Shown: positions 22,061 through 33,925, numbered from the stretch's first letter. The stretch is 64,000 nt of DNA from Sarcophilus harrisii (GCF_902635505.1 NC_045427.1:135889960-135953959), one strand, 5' to 3'. The notes: generated by a model not told the origin, from the letters alone. A program made the numbers and translations.

Positions 22061-23600
22061 AGAAAGAAGGATCAAGCAATGGTAAAGATTGCAGAGAAGT
22101 TGAGGATGAAGATTAAGAAAAGGGCATTGTATCGGCAATAAAGAGATCACTGATAATTGGAGAGAGCTGATTCAGTGGAATGATGAAGTCAATCAATTCA
22201 AGGGGTTGAGAGGAGCAAAAGTGGAAGCACTGATTGTGGATGACTTTCTCAAGGAATTTGGCCTTTAGGGCAGAAGAGATAATAGGGTTCTGGTTAGTAG
22301 GAATGAAAGGATGAAGTGAAAAATTTTTAAGAATGAGAGAAATGAGTATATTTACAGGCAGCAGGGAAAAGAGATGTGACAGATTGAAAATAAGTGAGAG
22401 TGGGGATAACTGAGGGAGCAAGCTATTGGAAGAAACAGAGTGGAAAGGGTGTTTTTTAGGCAGGTAGAGGCATTAACCTTGGTAAGCAATATGGACACTT
22501 CATCAGGTGAAATGAGGTGAAGGAGAAGAGAGTAGTAGAGGCCATCTGAGTGAAAGTGAGAGGGGAGAAGAGGAAGCTCATGGCTACAAGATAATGAGGC
22601 AAAGTTTTCAGCGAAGAGGATGGAAGATTTGAGGAGGGATGAAAAGGTTTGAAGAGCTCCTGTGGAGAGTAGGACAATGATAGAAGAGGTATAGTAATTG
22701 CCTAGAAGCAGTGAGGGTCCAGGTAAGATAATGTAATATAAATATGTAATGAACTTAGAACAGTCTTATGATTTTGTCTACCTTCATCCTTCAGTATTTG
22801 TGTAGGGGTGATGACAGTGGATGGCAAGTTATCTACTACTGAGGTTTATCAGGATGAAACCCTTTGATATGATAAGGACCTTTTCAAGAGAAAAGGACAA
22901 TGTCAGATTGAACTGGTTCACCAAGGGGTCAAAAATGCAGAAAGGAGCAGTGTGGTTAGTGCAGGGGTGATGGCCTGAAGAGAGAACTGAGAGGTGGGGG
23001 GACTAAAAGTCACAGGATGGATAAAGAGCAGGGTTTGCTAGGGGAAGATAGAGAGGGTAGGTTAAGGTTAGGTAAAGGGATTTCAGAATTCCTGAAGATG
23101 GAGGTGGTGCATTTGTAGGGGAGGGCAAGATGAAGGTTACGACTGTCTTTGTGTGTAGCTGAAGTGGAAGTAGGTTGAGAAGCTGAATGGTTAGAGTGTT
23201 TGAGGGAAAACCAGAAGGAAAATGAATAAAGGTGCATTCAGGACTGAAAAAGGGATGCTGTGTGGAGGAGCCAGGTGTCAGTGATGACTGAAAGATGGAA
23301 GGAGTAGAAGAGGAAAAAGATTTAGCATGAAGGGAGGTTTGTTGGCTGTGGAGCAGGAATTCTACCGTGGAAGGTCCAAAGACCTTTGGAACAGGAGAGT
23401 TGAGGAAGATGAGAATAAGTGAGAGGTGGGCTATGGGATTCAGGATTAGATGATGAGTCACAGGGCTCAGAATCACTGAGACGTGTAGGATATGACCAGA
23501 TGTGAGAATGTTCATCACTGAGGGGAGGGGAGCCTCAGAGGAGGCTGGAGATCGGGCTAGAGATAGGTGGTCAGATGACATGCCCAGTTACACTATACAT
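22061..23600 (-). mobile_element. L2/CR1-clade LINE, 5' part of ORF2 (minus)
   Basis: The minus frame at 22113-22421 gives SALKAKFLEKVIHNQCFHFC, the start of the CR1-clade reverse transcriptase. The frame at 22456-22677 gives PQELFKPFHPSSNLPSSSLK, the linker before it. Beyond about 22760 the frame is rich in Ser, Pro and Leu and less certain, probably the endonuclease-side region. Continuous with the copy at 20451-21610. Confidence 0.78.
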
Positions 23601-24184
23601 TAAAGGTTGGAAATCAATAGGAGATGAAAGTTCCTCTTCCCACTGACTTCTTCTTTCTCTTCTCTCAAGAAACAGGTGCCTAAGTTGATGGGAAATCTGA
23701 GAGGGCTTTGCATAGATGGGTTTCCACTTCTTGGTTGGGAGGTTGGGCTATAATGTACAGGTTGGGGTTGTCTTGAGTTAGCACAGATAGAAGTCCCTCC
23801 TTTGGGCTCTAGCAGCCTCCCCTCAGGGGACACAGAATTCCAGAAATCCAGAAAGAGCCCAAGGCTGTAGAGCAGATGGGCACAGCAGGAAGTGGCAGTC
23901 TCCTGGTGCAAGGGGAATTCATGTGGGAGCTTAGGGGAGTTGTCCAACCGGTGCCCTAGTTGTGGTTCCTCAGGAGTCACATGCGGCTGGAGATGGAAGC
24001 TGTGGTCGGAGGAAAGCAGCTCCTCTTCAGACCTGAAACATAAAAAGAGGAAAGTATTAAGGAGAAGGCAGTGATCAGTGTTGTCAAAGGCTGTGAAAAC
24101 GGTTCAAAGGCCTGACCTCAGAGAGCTAAGAATCAAATCAAGTGAGAACTCAGGATTGTTAATACGTGCAAAGAATGGTACATG
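23601..24184. other. Unassigned DNA with a small L2 fragment
   Basis: Near 24050-24110 the plus strand reads GTGATCAGTGTTGTCAAAGG, a second short antisense L2 reverse-transcriptase fragment. The rest was not recognised. Confidence 0.4.
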
Positions 24185-24745
24185 GTCATTGGTAATGGTA
24201 ATGGTAAATGAAATTAGGGTTTAATTGAGGTCTAGTGGCAGGTTCCAGGTATAGGGAGTCAAATAGAGTTCCCAAGGATTCTGCACAAGGATACGGTGTT
24301 AAATGAAGTCTAGTGGCATTGCGAGTCCCCAGTAAAAGCATTTATTGGCCTGAAAAGCTCGATTGATAAAAGAGGTTTATTATGGGGTTTGGAAGTAAGA
24401 TTAAAGTATACTTAAGGAAATAGGTGAAGGTAGAGATAAGAAGGGCACCGGACAGAGAGTTCCAGTGGACAGAGGGTCCTGGTGTGCCAGGCGTAAGGCT
24501 GGCATGTTTGGAACCTCTGCAAAGAGCGGGTCCCAGTGTGGCCCTTTTATAATGGGAGATTTAGCTAGAGGGGCCTGTGGGTGTAGCCCCGAGTTGGCTC
24601 AGGTCGGGACTGGGGCTGGGACAGGTCCGGATCTTCTATTGGAATTCAAAGGGACCAGGATTTGTGAATTAAAAGGTAATTACATTAACTAGGAGGGACT
24701 GGGAATCAGAAAGAAAGGAATCTTAAAGGGACCTTACCCGCATCA
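24185..24745 (-). mobile_element. ERV1-type LTR, family A (minus)
   Basis: The same LTR occurs on the plus strand at 26672-27240 and 29009-29563. It shares the U3 block that reads CTGGTCCCTTTGAATTCCA in LTR sense, the AATAAACCTC signal and the 3' block ending near CCTCAACA. This copy is the most diverged of the three. No internal viral part is attached. Confidence 0.8.
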
Positions 24746-24748
24746 AAT

Positions 24749-25230
24749 GTTGCAGGTTCTTTGTGAAAGAATTCGCAAAGTCCTAACTTTGTGGCAAAAA
24801 GGGATTTATTTACATTAAGATGTGGGCAAAGAATTCTGTTAGGATTACTTTTGTGAAATGTCTGGGTATACAGCAGATCTATTGGGGCTTCTTTGACCTT
24901 CGGCCAATCTCCGGTTGAATCTAAGCGACTAATTTTCAATTCAATAGGGCATAGACCAGGCCGAGATTTCCAATTGAATGAGATTACTTATCTTGGGAGT
25001 AATGGACGGAAGGGTGGGCTTCTCCCAGAGGTCTGGAGCGTTTGAGACCCTGAATCACCCTTCCCCCACAGATTAAAAGGGACACAGTTGACATCCAATG
25101 GGTCCATGAACTGTGTGCTCTCATAAGAGTGGTTAGGACTCAGTTCTCTTTCAGCTCTCAAGGCAATTTCTCCTCTCTTCACAAGCCAAGATTGGATCTC
25201 TCTTATCCATAGATTTCTTTTTCAATTTTT
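24749..25230 (-). mobile_element. LTR-like relic, family B (minus)
   Basis: Starts TGTTGCAGGTTCTTTGTG beside the family A LTR and has a reverse-oriented polyadenylation signal (GGGATTTATTTAC). It resembles 31459-32170 in its start and in the block around AATGAGATTACTTA. Borders are approximate. Confidence 0.45.
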
Positions 25231-26129
25231 AAATTCTGGTATCATAGGTGACTGAGACCAGCTCTGGGAAGCTTCAGTTAAAACCTCTCCCAATTCTGTT
25301 TTGGTTTGTTATAGGCAAATGTTTATTTTAGTAATTTCTTAGGAATGAAGTGTCACTTTGTCTCTAGAAGGCATGTGGATGCTATCTTGAGAAAGCACAG
25401 TGATAAAAGAGCACTTGATCAAACCAATACAGAGCACAAGGCCTACTAGTCAGTGATGTCAGGCTGAAGGGGAGTTACTCCAAGGAGGGTCAATGTAGAA
25501 GCCTTGGGCCACAAGCCCAAATTTCCCACCAGGGGAAATTTAGCCTCAGGCACTTGACATAACTTGGATTTCTGACAGGATTGCTCAGAGCCTTCTTCCT
25601 GCCTGCCCCAGAGAACAACTACGGATAAAGATCCGTACTTCAGTTTGTTTCTGCCCACCACACCCACCCTTGGGATCTCATCAATGGGACTGTAAGAAAC
25701 GAACTCTCTTACCAGGAACTTCACTGACTCTGATGAATGCAGGAAAGATTTTATTTTACATTCCTGCAAGAATGAGCACACTATTTCCTACCCTGAAGTA
25801 CAAGTCACTTGATTCCCCATTAATTGAATGTTGCAGAAGTTGCAGAATCTGAATTTTCACCCCTCATTACATAGCCAATCCCTGCCTCCAAGGAGCTTGC
25901 ATTTTTATGGGGGAAGATAACCTGAAAGGGGAAAAGGATTCCTGTTGAAATCTAAAACCTCCACCCCAATTACTTTCTTTGATGTTCTTATGGTCCCAGC
26001 CTCCCATTTCTTAGGTTTCAATTTTCTAATTTGTTTCCTTTCTCCAATTCAATTTTTCATAACTCTGTGGAGACTAAATCACCCTAATTATTACAGGACT
26101 AAGAGAGCTAGAGGGGATTTCAGAGGTCA
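25231..26129. other. Unassigned DNA, possibly LTR-derived
   Basis: The block 25440-25810 has LTR-like features (GATTTTATTTTACATTCC, an inverted polyadenylation signal), but no second copy is in the window. A short L2-tail remnant lies near 25870-25925. Confidence 0.35.
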
Positions 26130-26340
26130 TGTAGCCTAAAGGTGTAACATTCAACTGTGTGTGGTCCACAACCAATGCTTTCATGATGAGTATCAGATTT
26201 AAATGCATTTGAAAAAATGTTTAGCAAAATGAATAAAAATGCAATAAAATATAGATAGTACTACATGTAAAAATTTAGTATGCATGTGGCCTCCAAGGAT
26301 CCTTATATAGTGCTCCTCATTTCTATCTGACTTGGATACT
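26130..26340. mobile_element. Possible hAT DNA transposon relic
   Basis: An AT-rich centre is flanked by weakly inverted ends (GTGTAACATTCAACTG at the left; the reverse complement of the right end begins AGCAGTATCCAAGTCAG). CATGTGGCCTCCAAGGATCC near the right end is typical of such elements. Confidence 0.4.
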
Positions 26341-26454
26341 GCTAATCTAAGCCTCCTCATTAAAAAAAATAATAATAGTATTTTATTTTTCCAAATGACA
26401 CAAGTGAATTCTGTAAAAATTGTGTAAAATAAAACTATGTTCCCCTTGATCTGG

Positions 26455-26480
26455 AAAAAAAAAAGAGAGAGAGAGAGAGA
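26455..26480. repeat. (GA)n after an A-run
   Basis: An A-run followed by about nine GA units, at the left edge of the minus-strand provirus. Confidence 0.9.
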
Positions 26481-26671
26481 TCAGGCTTTCCCAATGATGA
26501 GAACAGGGTTTTGAAGGAGAGGTGTGGCAGAATTAGGTGAGTCATTTCCTGGTTCTCCAGAGCATGGGCTTGTATGAAGGAAATTCACTTACTCAAAGGC
26601 TATGATAAAAAAGGCTTTTATTGTTAGAGAAACACCAAGATAAGGGAGTTCTTGGCTGGCAATTCTTGAGA

Positions 26672-27240
26672 TGATGCAGGAAAGATTCCAATCTTTGATT
26701 CCCACCCCCCCCAGTTAATGTAAATTACCCTTTGACTCACAAATCCTGGTCCCTTTGAATTGCAATAGAAGATCCCGACCTGTCCCAGCCCCACCCGGAT
26801 CTGAGCCAACTCCGGGGCTACACCCCAAAGCCCCTCGAGCTAAGTCTCCAACTTAAAAGGGCCACGCTGGGAACCCCTCTTTGCAGAGATTCCAAACATG
26901 CTCGCCATGTGAGGACCCTCTGTCCACTGGACCCTCTGTCCACTGGACCCTCTGTCCAGTGCCCTCCTTATCTCTACCTTCACTTATCTCCTACTTCTAA
27001 ACTCAATAATAAACCTCTTATATCAATCTAGCTCTCTGGGCCAATAAATGCTTTTATTGGGAATTCCGCGCAGCTACTAGACCTCATATACCGCCGTATC
27101 CTTGCGCCGAATCCAAGGGGGTTGCAGGGGAACTCTGTTTGACTCTCTGTACCCCAAACCTGCCACTAGACCTTAACTAAACCCTAATTTCATTTAGGTA
27201 CCCCAAATCTAGACCTCAACATTCGATCCACACCTCAACA
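26672..27240 (+). mobile_element. Solo LTR, family A (plus), target duplication GAGA
   Basis: 569 bases, TGATGCAGG at the start and CCTCAACA at the end. A 4-bp duplication GAGA is at 26668-26671 and 27241-27244, as expected of gamma-type integration. An AATAAACCTC signal is near 27007. It contains a short tandem block near 26920-26960 (GGACCCTCTGTCCACT repeated three times; the 29.0 kb copy has two). It lies inside the 3' LTR of the minus-strand provirus. Confidence 0.93.
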
Positions 27241-27465
27241 GAGAGAGAATTGATTTTTGCAAAGAGACATTTTCTAAAAGCCTACTTTATACAGAAACCT
27301 AAGAATAGGCAAGACCATTTGAGTTTGTATATGAAAAGAGTCATTTTCTGGAGGCTCATCCTGTCTCCAGAGAATGTAAGACCATTTGAGTTTGTATAAC
27401 TTTTTATTGGTGATTTTACGTAACTTTACAGGGCTGTCTGGGTTCTCTCTCATCATCTCCCCCCT

Positions 27466-29004
27466 CAAACAATAATTCATTTGGGAAAAGGGTCAGAGGT
27501 CTCAGGTCTTTTAGCTACTTCCTGCTGGAAATGGTCCGTAGAGCTCACCCTAAAGGAGGGGAGGGGGAATAGTGCTTGGGGGAGAGAATTGAGATCTGAA
27601 AGCAGCAGCCACAGTGTCCAGTGGATGCGAAGTTTTGCACATCAGTTGTCTCAGGATTTCCAGGTTGTAAGAGAAGCTGGAAGTTTTCAGCTTGGAGCCT
27701 AGAGGAAACAAATCTCACAAGCAATCTGAAAATGCAGGGACCAAATATGAGCAAAAGGATCATAATTAGGAGTTAGTATAGGGGCCAGTAGGGACCATAC
27801 CCAGGAATCCCACTCAGAGGAGGACCGGGGAGGGATGAGAAACTACTCGTGGATGTCTTGCATCCAGGCAGCTTTCCGTAAGATTCTCAGTGCAGCTCAA
27901 CTTTCCTTGAGTTGTTAATGTACATGCAGTAAGAGGCATAGGCCAGAGCACAGACAGGCACCTCCACTAGAGGATGATCCCAGACCACATTGACTAATGA
28001 ATCAAGGGATTCCTGGATCTCGCACAGAGAATGAGCCCTTTCCTTGGCAAGCTGGTCAATTAGGTTGGAAAGCTTTCATGCTCTACGTACCCAACCCAGG
28101 GAATCAGCATCCCAGCCCCTTTCTTCAAGTACCACAGAGCATTCTCCCAAAATCCTGCTTATGTCTCCCCAGAATGGGGTACTGGTCTTGTATACAGTAA
28201 GAGGGGTAATCGAGTAACCCAGGGTGCAGGCCCCACAGTGTTTGAAAGGAGTCAGGCCCGGGGTAGAGAGAATCACGGGTGGGGGGTCCCAATCAGAGGT
28301 ATTTCTCTTAATGAGCCCCTGAGAGGTGCTGGAGGGGGATGGGGAACTTACTTTGCAGAGGGAGGCATATCCCTTAGGTGCACAGACGGTGCCTGAGGTC
28401 AGGTTCTGAAGCAGTCTCCTGGTTGCTCCGCCCCATGGATGAGTATAGTCACAAAGCATTCTATTGATTGGAATGCTAGCTTTCAGGAGGTTACGGAGAA
28501 GCTCTAGGGAAGGAGCCACAGAAGCAGTGTGAAGGAGCTTGCCAGGATGATCCCGGAATGGGTTCCCCATGGTCACTTTCTGGGGAGGTGCATGATGATG
28601 GCTGCACCTGGCTTGTGGCCCACCTGTGCAGCTGGTGCAAGTTGCCGAGGTGAAATTGCAACAGGCCTGAGGGAGATCACACTCACTGGCACCCCCAGTG
28701 TTGGTGGTGCAGGTCAGTGTCCCACATCAGGGATATAAACCTGGCCATCCTGGGAAACGGTGACATCCACTGTCCCTGTGGTGTGGTGCTATGTAGATGC
28801 AAGAGCCTTCCCAGCCAGGAAGCAGGGGGAGGTGGGGCCAGAATAGTTCCCCTGGGGTTGGCCAGTACGAAGGCAAGGCGGTGGTGTCCAGGGAGGACAT
28901 AATGGCACGTGGGAGTGGGACCTTTGCAAAGAGTGCATTAGGCCGCATCTGTGGGCCCCCCTGGGGATGGGGATGGCACACCCAGCAATCCTGCACACCC
29001 ATTC
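27466..29004 (-). pseudogene. Fossil env region of the ERV1 provirus
   Basis: Minus-strand sequence between the integrase part and the 3' LTR, in the place of env. An open stretch at 28076-28576 includes PFWGDISRILGECSVVLEE and NRMLCDYTHPWGGATRRLL. It resembles a retroviral surface/transmembrane region by position and composition more than by a motif I can name. Broken. Confidence 0.6.
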
Positions 29005-29008
29005 CCTG

Positions 29009-29563
29009 TGATGCAGGAAAGATTCCAATTTTTGATTCCCAACCCCCCCTAGTTAATGTAAATTACCCTTTGACTCACAAATCCTGGTCCCTTTGAATTC
29101 CAATAGAAGATCGGGACCTGTCCCAGCCCCACCTGGATCTGAGCCAACTTCGGGGCTACACCCCAAAGCCCCTCGAGCTAAGTCTCCGACTTAAAAGGGG
29201 CCATGCTGGGAACCCCTCTTTGCAGAAATTCCCAACATGGTAGCCATGTGAGGACCCTCTGTCCACTGGACCCTCTGTCCAGTGCCTTCCTTGTCTCTAC
29301 CTTCACCTGTCTCCTACTTCTAAAGTCAATAATAAACCTCTTTTACCAATCTAGCTCTCTGGGCCAATAAATGCTTTTATTGGGAATTCCGTGCGGCTAC
29401 TAGACCTCATTTACCACCGTATCCTTGCGCCGAATCTAAGGGGGTTGCAGGGGAACTCTGTTTGACTCCCTGTACCCCAAACCTGCCACTAGACCTTAAC
29501 TAAACCCTAATTTCATTTAGGTACCCCAAATCTAGACCTCAACATTTGGTCTAGACCTCAACA
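29009..29563 (+). mobile_element. Solo LTR, family A (plus), target duplication CCTG
   Basis: 555 bases, TGATGCAGG to CCTCAACA. A 4-bp duplication CCTG is at 29005-29008 and 29564-29567. Nearly the same sequence as the copy at 26672, so the two are of similar age. It separates the env and pol parts of the older provirus. Confidence 0.94.
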
Positions 29564-29567
29564 CCTG

Positions 29568-30440
29568 CAGAGTCCCCTAGTCTGATCAGGAAGTTGTCAC
29601 CCCACTGGAGAGGGCCCACAGAGTAAGACCAGGAAAGCTGGAGAGAGAGCAACAAGAGTAGAGTCCTCATAATGAGGAAGGAGGGAGATTAAAGTGAGAA
29701 CCTTCTTTCTCCAGAGTTTTCCCAGGAGTCTTGTGGAACAGAAACTTCAGGTCCTCTATGGGCTCACAGGAGTACTCTGGGGTATCTGAAGGAGAGGTAA
29801 TAGAAGCAGCATTTTTAATTCTAGAAATGTGAGTCCAGCTGGGGGAACTCTTCCAGTTTACCTGCTGTTGGAGTGGTCAGAATGACCCTGTATGGGCCTT
29901 TCCACTTTACACCTAAAGGGTCGGATCCCTGGGGCTTCCAGGTTTTCAAATGCGCCATATCAGCTGGATTGACAAGGGATGGAATTTGGTTTGAAGCTTG
30001 AAGGGCCTAGGGGGGGAGCTCATTTGTGTATTCAGAGAGTGCCTTTTGAAGTACACTGAGTTGAGTCGGGAACACAAGTCTGAGTCCACTAGGATGTTGG
30101 TGATTAAGAAAGGCCTCCCATACAGAAGTTCAAAAGGACTTAGTTTAATTATTTCCTGAGGGGCGATTCTGACTCTAAGTAGCCCTAATGGGAGTTTCTT
30201 TAGTCTCCAGGCAGAGTTTAGTAAGGACTTTCTTAAGCCTGTGGTTCATTTTCTCCACCTTCCCAGAGGCCTGAGGACGCCAGGCAGAGTGGAAATGATA
30301 AGAGATGTTAAGTGCCTTGGCCATTCCTTGGGTTACCTGGGAAATAAAGGCCGGCTGTTATTGCTCTGTAAGGAGCTGGGCAAGCCCAAATGAGGTATGA
30401 TCTCCTTCAGCAGGCACTTAGATACCTCATGGGCCTTCTC
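29568..30440 (-). pseudogene. Fossil pol (integrase) region of the ERV1 provirus
   Basis: The minus strand encodes relics of the integrase core and its C-terminal domain, including LTTPTA followed by a Pro-Gln-Leu-Asp-Ser segment. Broken by several changes. It ends abruptly where a plus-strand LTR begins. Confidence 0.8.
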
Positions 30441-30456
30441 AGTCCTGGAAGGGAAG

Positions 30457-30899
30457 TGTGGGAAAAGGTGAAGAACTTACAGATTAAGCACATATTGATC
30501 AGACACTGTTAGCTAAAGTAGATCAAGCTTATAGGCCTTAGTTTTGGCTTCTCCGGAGTCACATGATTTTAGATAAGGCCTGGACTGCAGTCCATTGTCC
30601 AAAGAAGGGATTTAAAACATATACGTGGCCGAAGAAGCTGTACATCACCTTGCTTACTGCATTCCACTGACCAGATAGAGAAATACAGGCTTATGTGACC
30701 AATCACAACATATAGAGGGTGGGATTTTGGGGGTTCTTTGTCTGAAATGTATAAAAGCTGTAAGCGTCTTCAAGGCTCTGGCCCTATCCTGCTGGGAAAT
30801 TTGGCTCACAGAGTCTGTTTCTCGAGATTCTAATAAATAATTCTGCTTTCTATGAATGATCTCTGTAGTCAATTTGGGTAGGTCTTTTTGTCCCAAACA
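30457..30899 (+). mobile_element. ERV1-type 5' LTR (plus)
   Basis: Begins TGTGGGAAAAGG and ends CCCAAACA. It has a TATA-like GTATAAAAGCTG near 30750 and AATAAATAATTC near 30832. It is followed at once by a primer-binding-site-like segment. Not family A. Confidence 0.82.
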
Positions 30900-30901
30900 G
30901 T

Positions 30902-30919
30902 TGGGGGCTTTCTGGGATG
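30902..30919 (+). promoter_or_regulatory. Primer-binding-site relic, tRNA-Pro type
   Basis: TGGGGGCTTTCTGGGAT follows the LTR end and is close to the tRNA-Pro site used by many gamma-type retroviruses. Fossil. Confidence 0.7.
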
Positions 30920-31458
30920 GGGTCTTTGGAGGGGACGGCTGTGTGCACCCCAGACAGGGACAGGCGCCCACAGAGCAGTTTTCTCCATGGTCTCTGGCTC
31001 TAGGTGTGCAGCCTCCCTCCCCTTTTAGACAATGGCCCTAGACAGGGATACTCAGTGGAAAGCAGAATTAAAGATTGAAGGAAGTCGAGTCCTGACTGGC
31101 CAGCGCAGTTTAGAAGAATCTACATGTGTGGAGTGGTAAGCTTTCGGAACAGTTTGGGGGTCTTATTGGCGGGGTCTTAGGGAACCCGAGGGCATAGCCC
31201 TTGCTAAATTTTATTGAGTGCTGGACTGTGACAGGCTCCAGTGTTAAAGAACTGCGGAGGGAAGCTTCTGGGAAACTGCTGAACTTAGTTTGGGAACTAA
31301 ATATGGGAAACACACAGTCCAAAAATGGATGTCAGGACATTAGCTAGGGAATTCAAGACTGGGATGAACTCTGATGTAAAAGGTGAAAACAAGAGTTCTG
31401 CGTCTTTCTGTGTGTGTATGTTTGCTTTGCATTTTGTTCTGTGTTAAATGTTAGCTAG
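30920..31458 (+). pseudogene. Fossil leader and gag start of a plus-strand ERV1
   Basis: A leader of about 380 bases leads to an ATG at 31303 giving MGNTQSK, a myristoylation-type gag start in the expected place. Gag is lost soon after, and only this head of the element remains. Confidence 0.7.
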
Positions 31459-32170
31459 CTGTGCAGGTCCTTTGTCAATGAATTTATGAACCCAAAAAGT
31501 TAAACTGGCAAAAGAAGTTTATTATTAGCATTGGGAAGTCAGCTTTTGCTAGAAAGACTGAATTCCTTGGTGGCAAGGTCCCGACAGAGGGATATAAAGT
31601 TTTTAACAGGAAAATCCTATTCTAGCAGAGAAATCCCAGCAGGAAGGTAAAGAGGGCATAGTCCTGTTAGGAAAATAGGTGAGAGAGAGATAAAGAGGGA
31701 GTAATGCTGAGAGAGAATATCATTTCAGTAGGCAGAGGGTTGCAGCTATGTCAAGGGGGGAGAGAGGTTCCTTGGCATGATATGTTAGGTCCTTTGCAAT
31801 GAAATGAATTTAAAATTGCCATTTTTATAAGGAAAATTGAGACAGAAGTTTCAACCAAAGGAGATTCCCTCAATGCTGTCACTGCCCCCAGGCCTAGACA
31901 AAACTACTTACTGGGGAGGTTTTGAGTTAATTTTCAGCTCAATAGGGATCAATAGAAATCTAGATCTTCAGCTAAATGAGATTACTTAAATGTGAGCTAA
32001 ATAAGAGTGGTCCTGGACTCAACTAGTCCCACCCAGATAACAGAATGAAACCACTTCATCTTGATTCCCTGGGGCGGGTCTCTCAGGGGAGAGCTTCTCT
32101 GACGGAGTTCCCAAACTTTCCCCCCAAAGTCTGAGAGAGAAAGGGAGAGAGTTTCAGGGCTCCCCTCATC
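31459..32170 (-). mobile_element. LTR-like relic, family B (minus)
   Basis: Starts TGTGCAGGTCCTTTGTC and ends near CCCTCATCA. An inverted polyadenylation signal (AGTTTATTATTAG) lies near 31517. A related start motif (TTAGGTCCTTTGCAATG) recurs internally near 31786, so this may be two overlapping copies. It is next to the gag relic in opposite orientation. Confidence 0.45.
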
Positions 32171-32174
32171 AACT

Positions 32175-33095
32175 TCACTTTTCATCAATTCATGTAAGCT
32201 CAGGCTTTTCTGAAATCAGACTGTTTATCATTTCTTATAGAACAACAATATTCTATTATATATAACATATACCATAACTTATTCAGCTATTTTTCAAGTA
32301 ATGGACATTCACTCAATTTCCAGTTCCTTACTACAAAAAGAGCTGCTACAAACATTTTTGCACATGTGATCTTTTCTCCTTTTTTTTTTTTTTTTTTTTT
32401 TGATCTCTTTAGGACATAGACTCAGTAGAGACATTGCTGGATCAAAGGGTATGCACAGTTTGATAGCCCTTTGGGCATAGTTCCAAATTGCTCTCCAGAA
32501 TAGTTGGGATCATTTTTACAATTCCACCAACAATGCATCAATGTCCCAGTATCTCCATATCCCCTCAACATTCATCATTATCTTTTCCTGTCATCTTAGC
32601 CAATCTAAGAGGTATGAAGTGTTACCTCAGAGTTGTCTTAATTTGCATTTCTTTAATCAATATGACTTAGAGCATTTTTTCATAAAACTAGAAATGACTT
32701 TAATTTCTTCATTTGAAAATTGTCTGTTCATATTCTTTGACCATTTATCAATTAAGGAATGGCTTGTATTCTTATAAATTTGAATAAATTCTTTGTATAT
32801 TTTGAAATGAGGTTGTTATCAGAAACACTGGCTGTAAAATTCCCCCCCCCCCCCCAACTTTCTGCTTCCCTTCTAATCTTGACTGCATTGGTTTTGTTTT
32901 TGCAAAAACTTTTTAATGTAATCAAAATTATCTTTTTTGAATTTCATAATGTTCTCTAGTTTTTATTTGGCCATAAATTCCTACCTTCTCTATAGATCTG
33001 ACAGGTAGAGTAGTCCTTGTTCTCCTAATTTGCAGCCCCTTCATTTTATGTTTATTTTTCTTGTATTTGATCTATTAAATATTTTCCCCAGTCAC
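32175..33095 (-). mobile_element. L1 ORF2 3' part (minus), diverged
   Basis: The plus strand is the antisense of the L1 ORF2 C-terminus (TTCATGTAAGCTCAGGC, TTCCACCAACAATGCATCAA via ATTCCACC, AATTTGCATTTCTTTAATC). A C14-type run lies at 32841-32856 and a T-run at about 32379-32401. Confidence 0.85.
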
Positions 33096-33109
33096 ATTCA
33101 AAACAAACA

Positions 33110-33925
33110 AACAAAAAAACCCACCAACTTTTTTTTACATTTATTTTTAAACTTTTTGAGTTCTAGGTTCTCTCCCTTATCTCCACCCATAATTAAAAAA
33201 TGACAAGTAAAGTTTTGCAAAACATTTCCATAAAGTCAAGTAGTGAAAGAAAACATAGATCTCCCACCCTAATAAAAATAAAAAAAACTTTAAGAAAAAT
33301 TAAGTTTCAAAAGAGAGAAAGAGAGAATGCTTCAATCTGTATTCAGACACAATCAGTTTCTTCTCTGGGTATGGGTAGGATTTTTCATCATTTCAGAATA
33401 ATCATAGATGATTGTACTACTGAGACCAACAAAATCATTTATAGCTGATCATCCCAGAACATTGCTGTTACTTTGTATACAGTACATTTCACTTTGCTTG
33501 AGTTCAAGGAGGACTTTCCAGTTTTTTTTTTTCTGAGATAATCCTGTTCATCATTTCCCAAATAACAATAATATTCCATCACAAAGACATATGACAGTTT
33601 ATTGAGCCATTCCCCAGTTGATGAACATCACCTCAATTTCCCTTTTTTTTTCTCCTGAGAAGAAAGCTATGAATTTTTTTTGTACATATACATCATTTTC
33701 TTTTTTTTTTTTTAAATCTCTTTTGGCATTCATGATTAATAGTGATGTTATTAGGACAAGAGATATGCATGAATTTATAGTCCTTTGGGCAGATCTCATA
33801 TCTTTTGACCATTTATCAATTGGGGTATGGCTCTTATCTTTTATAAATCAATTTGACTCAGTTCCCTCTACATCTAAGAAATGAGGCCTTATCAGAGAAA
33901 CTTGCTTCAAAATTCTTTTTACAAT
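33110..33925 (-). mobile_element. Older L1 3' UTR and ORF2 C-terminus (minus)
   Basis: Antisense of an older L1 subfamily (TTCAATCTGTATTCAGACAC, GTATACAGTACATTTCACTT, TTATCAATTGGGGTATGG). It joins sequence of the L1 5' half at about 33926 with no reverse-transcriptase part between. Confidence 0.75.

Larger units (their letters stand above)
26500..30456 (-). mobile_element. Endogenous retrovirus fossil, ERV1 (gamma-like), broken
   Basis: On the minus strand the order is integrase region of pol (about 30440 to 29568), env region (about 29000 to 27490), a purine tract at about 27450-27465 and a 3' LTR running left from there to about 26500, with its own AATAAA near 26615. The end of the integrase contains the class signature WKGPYRVILTTPTA. 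Two solo LTRs of family A are inserted in it, in the opposite orientation. Gag, protease and most of pol are absent, and many disabling changes are present. It is old and cannot be functional. Confidence 0.82.

Noticed and set aside
23003-23581. A 192-codon minus-strand frame
   Set aside because: Low-complexity Ser/Pro/Leu reading next to clear L2 reverse-transcriptase frames; part of a LINE and not a host gene.
26668-29567. The two family A LTRs as the two ends of one provirus
   Set aside because: Each has its own, different 4-bp duplication, and the DNA between them is env of an element in the other orientation.
30111-30140. Possible CRISPR-like or regular repeats in the ERV cluster
   Set aside because: No regularly spaced direct repeats; the similarities are pairs of LTRs.
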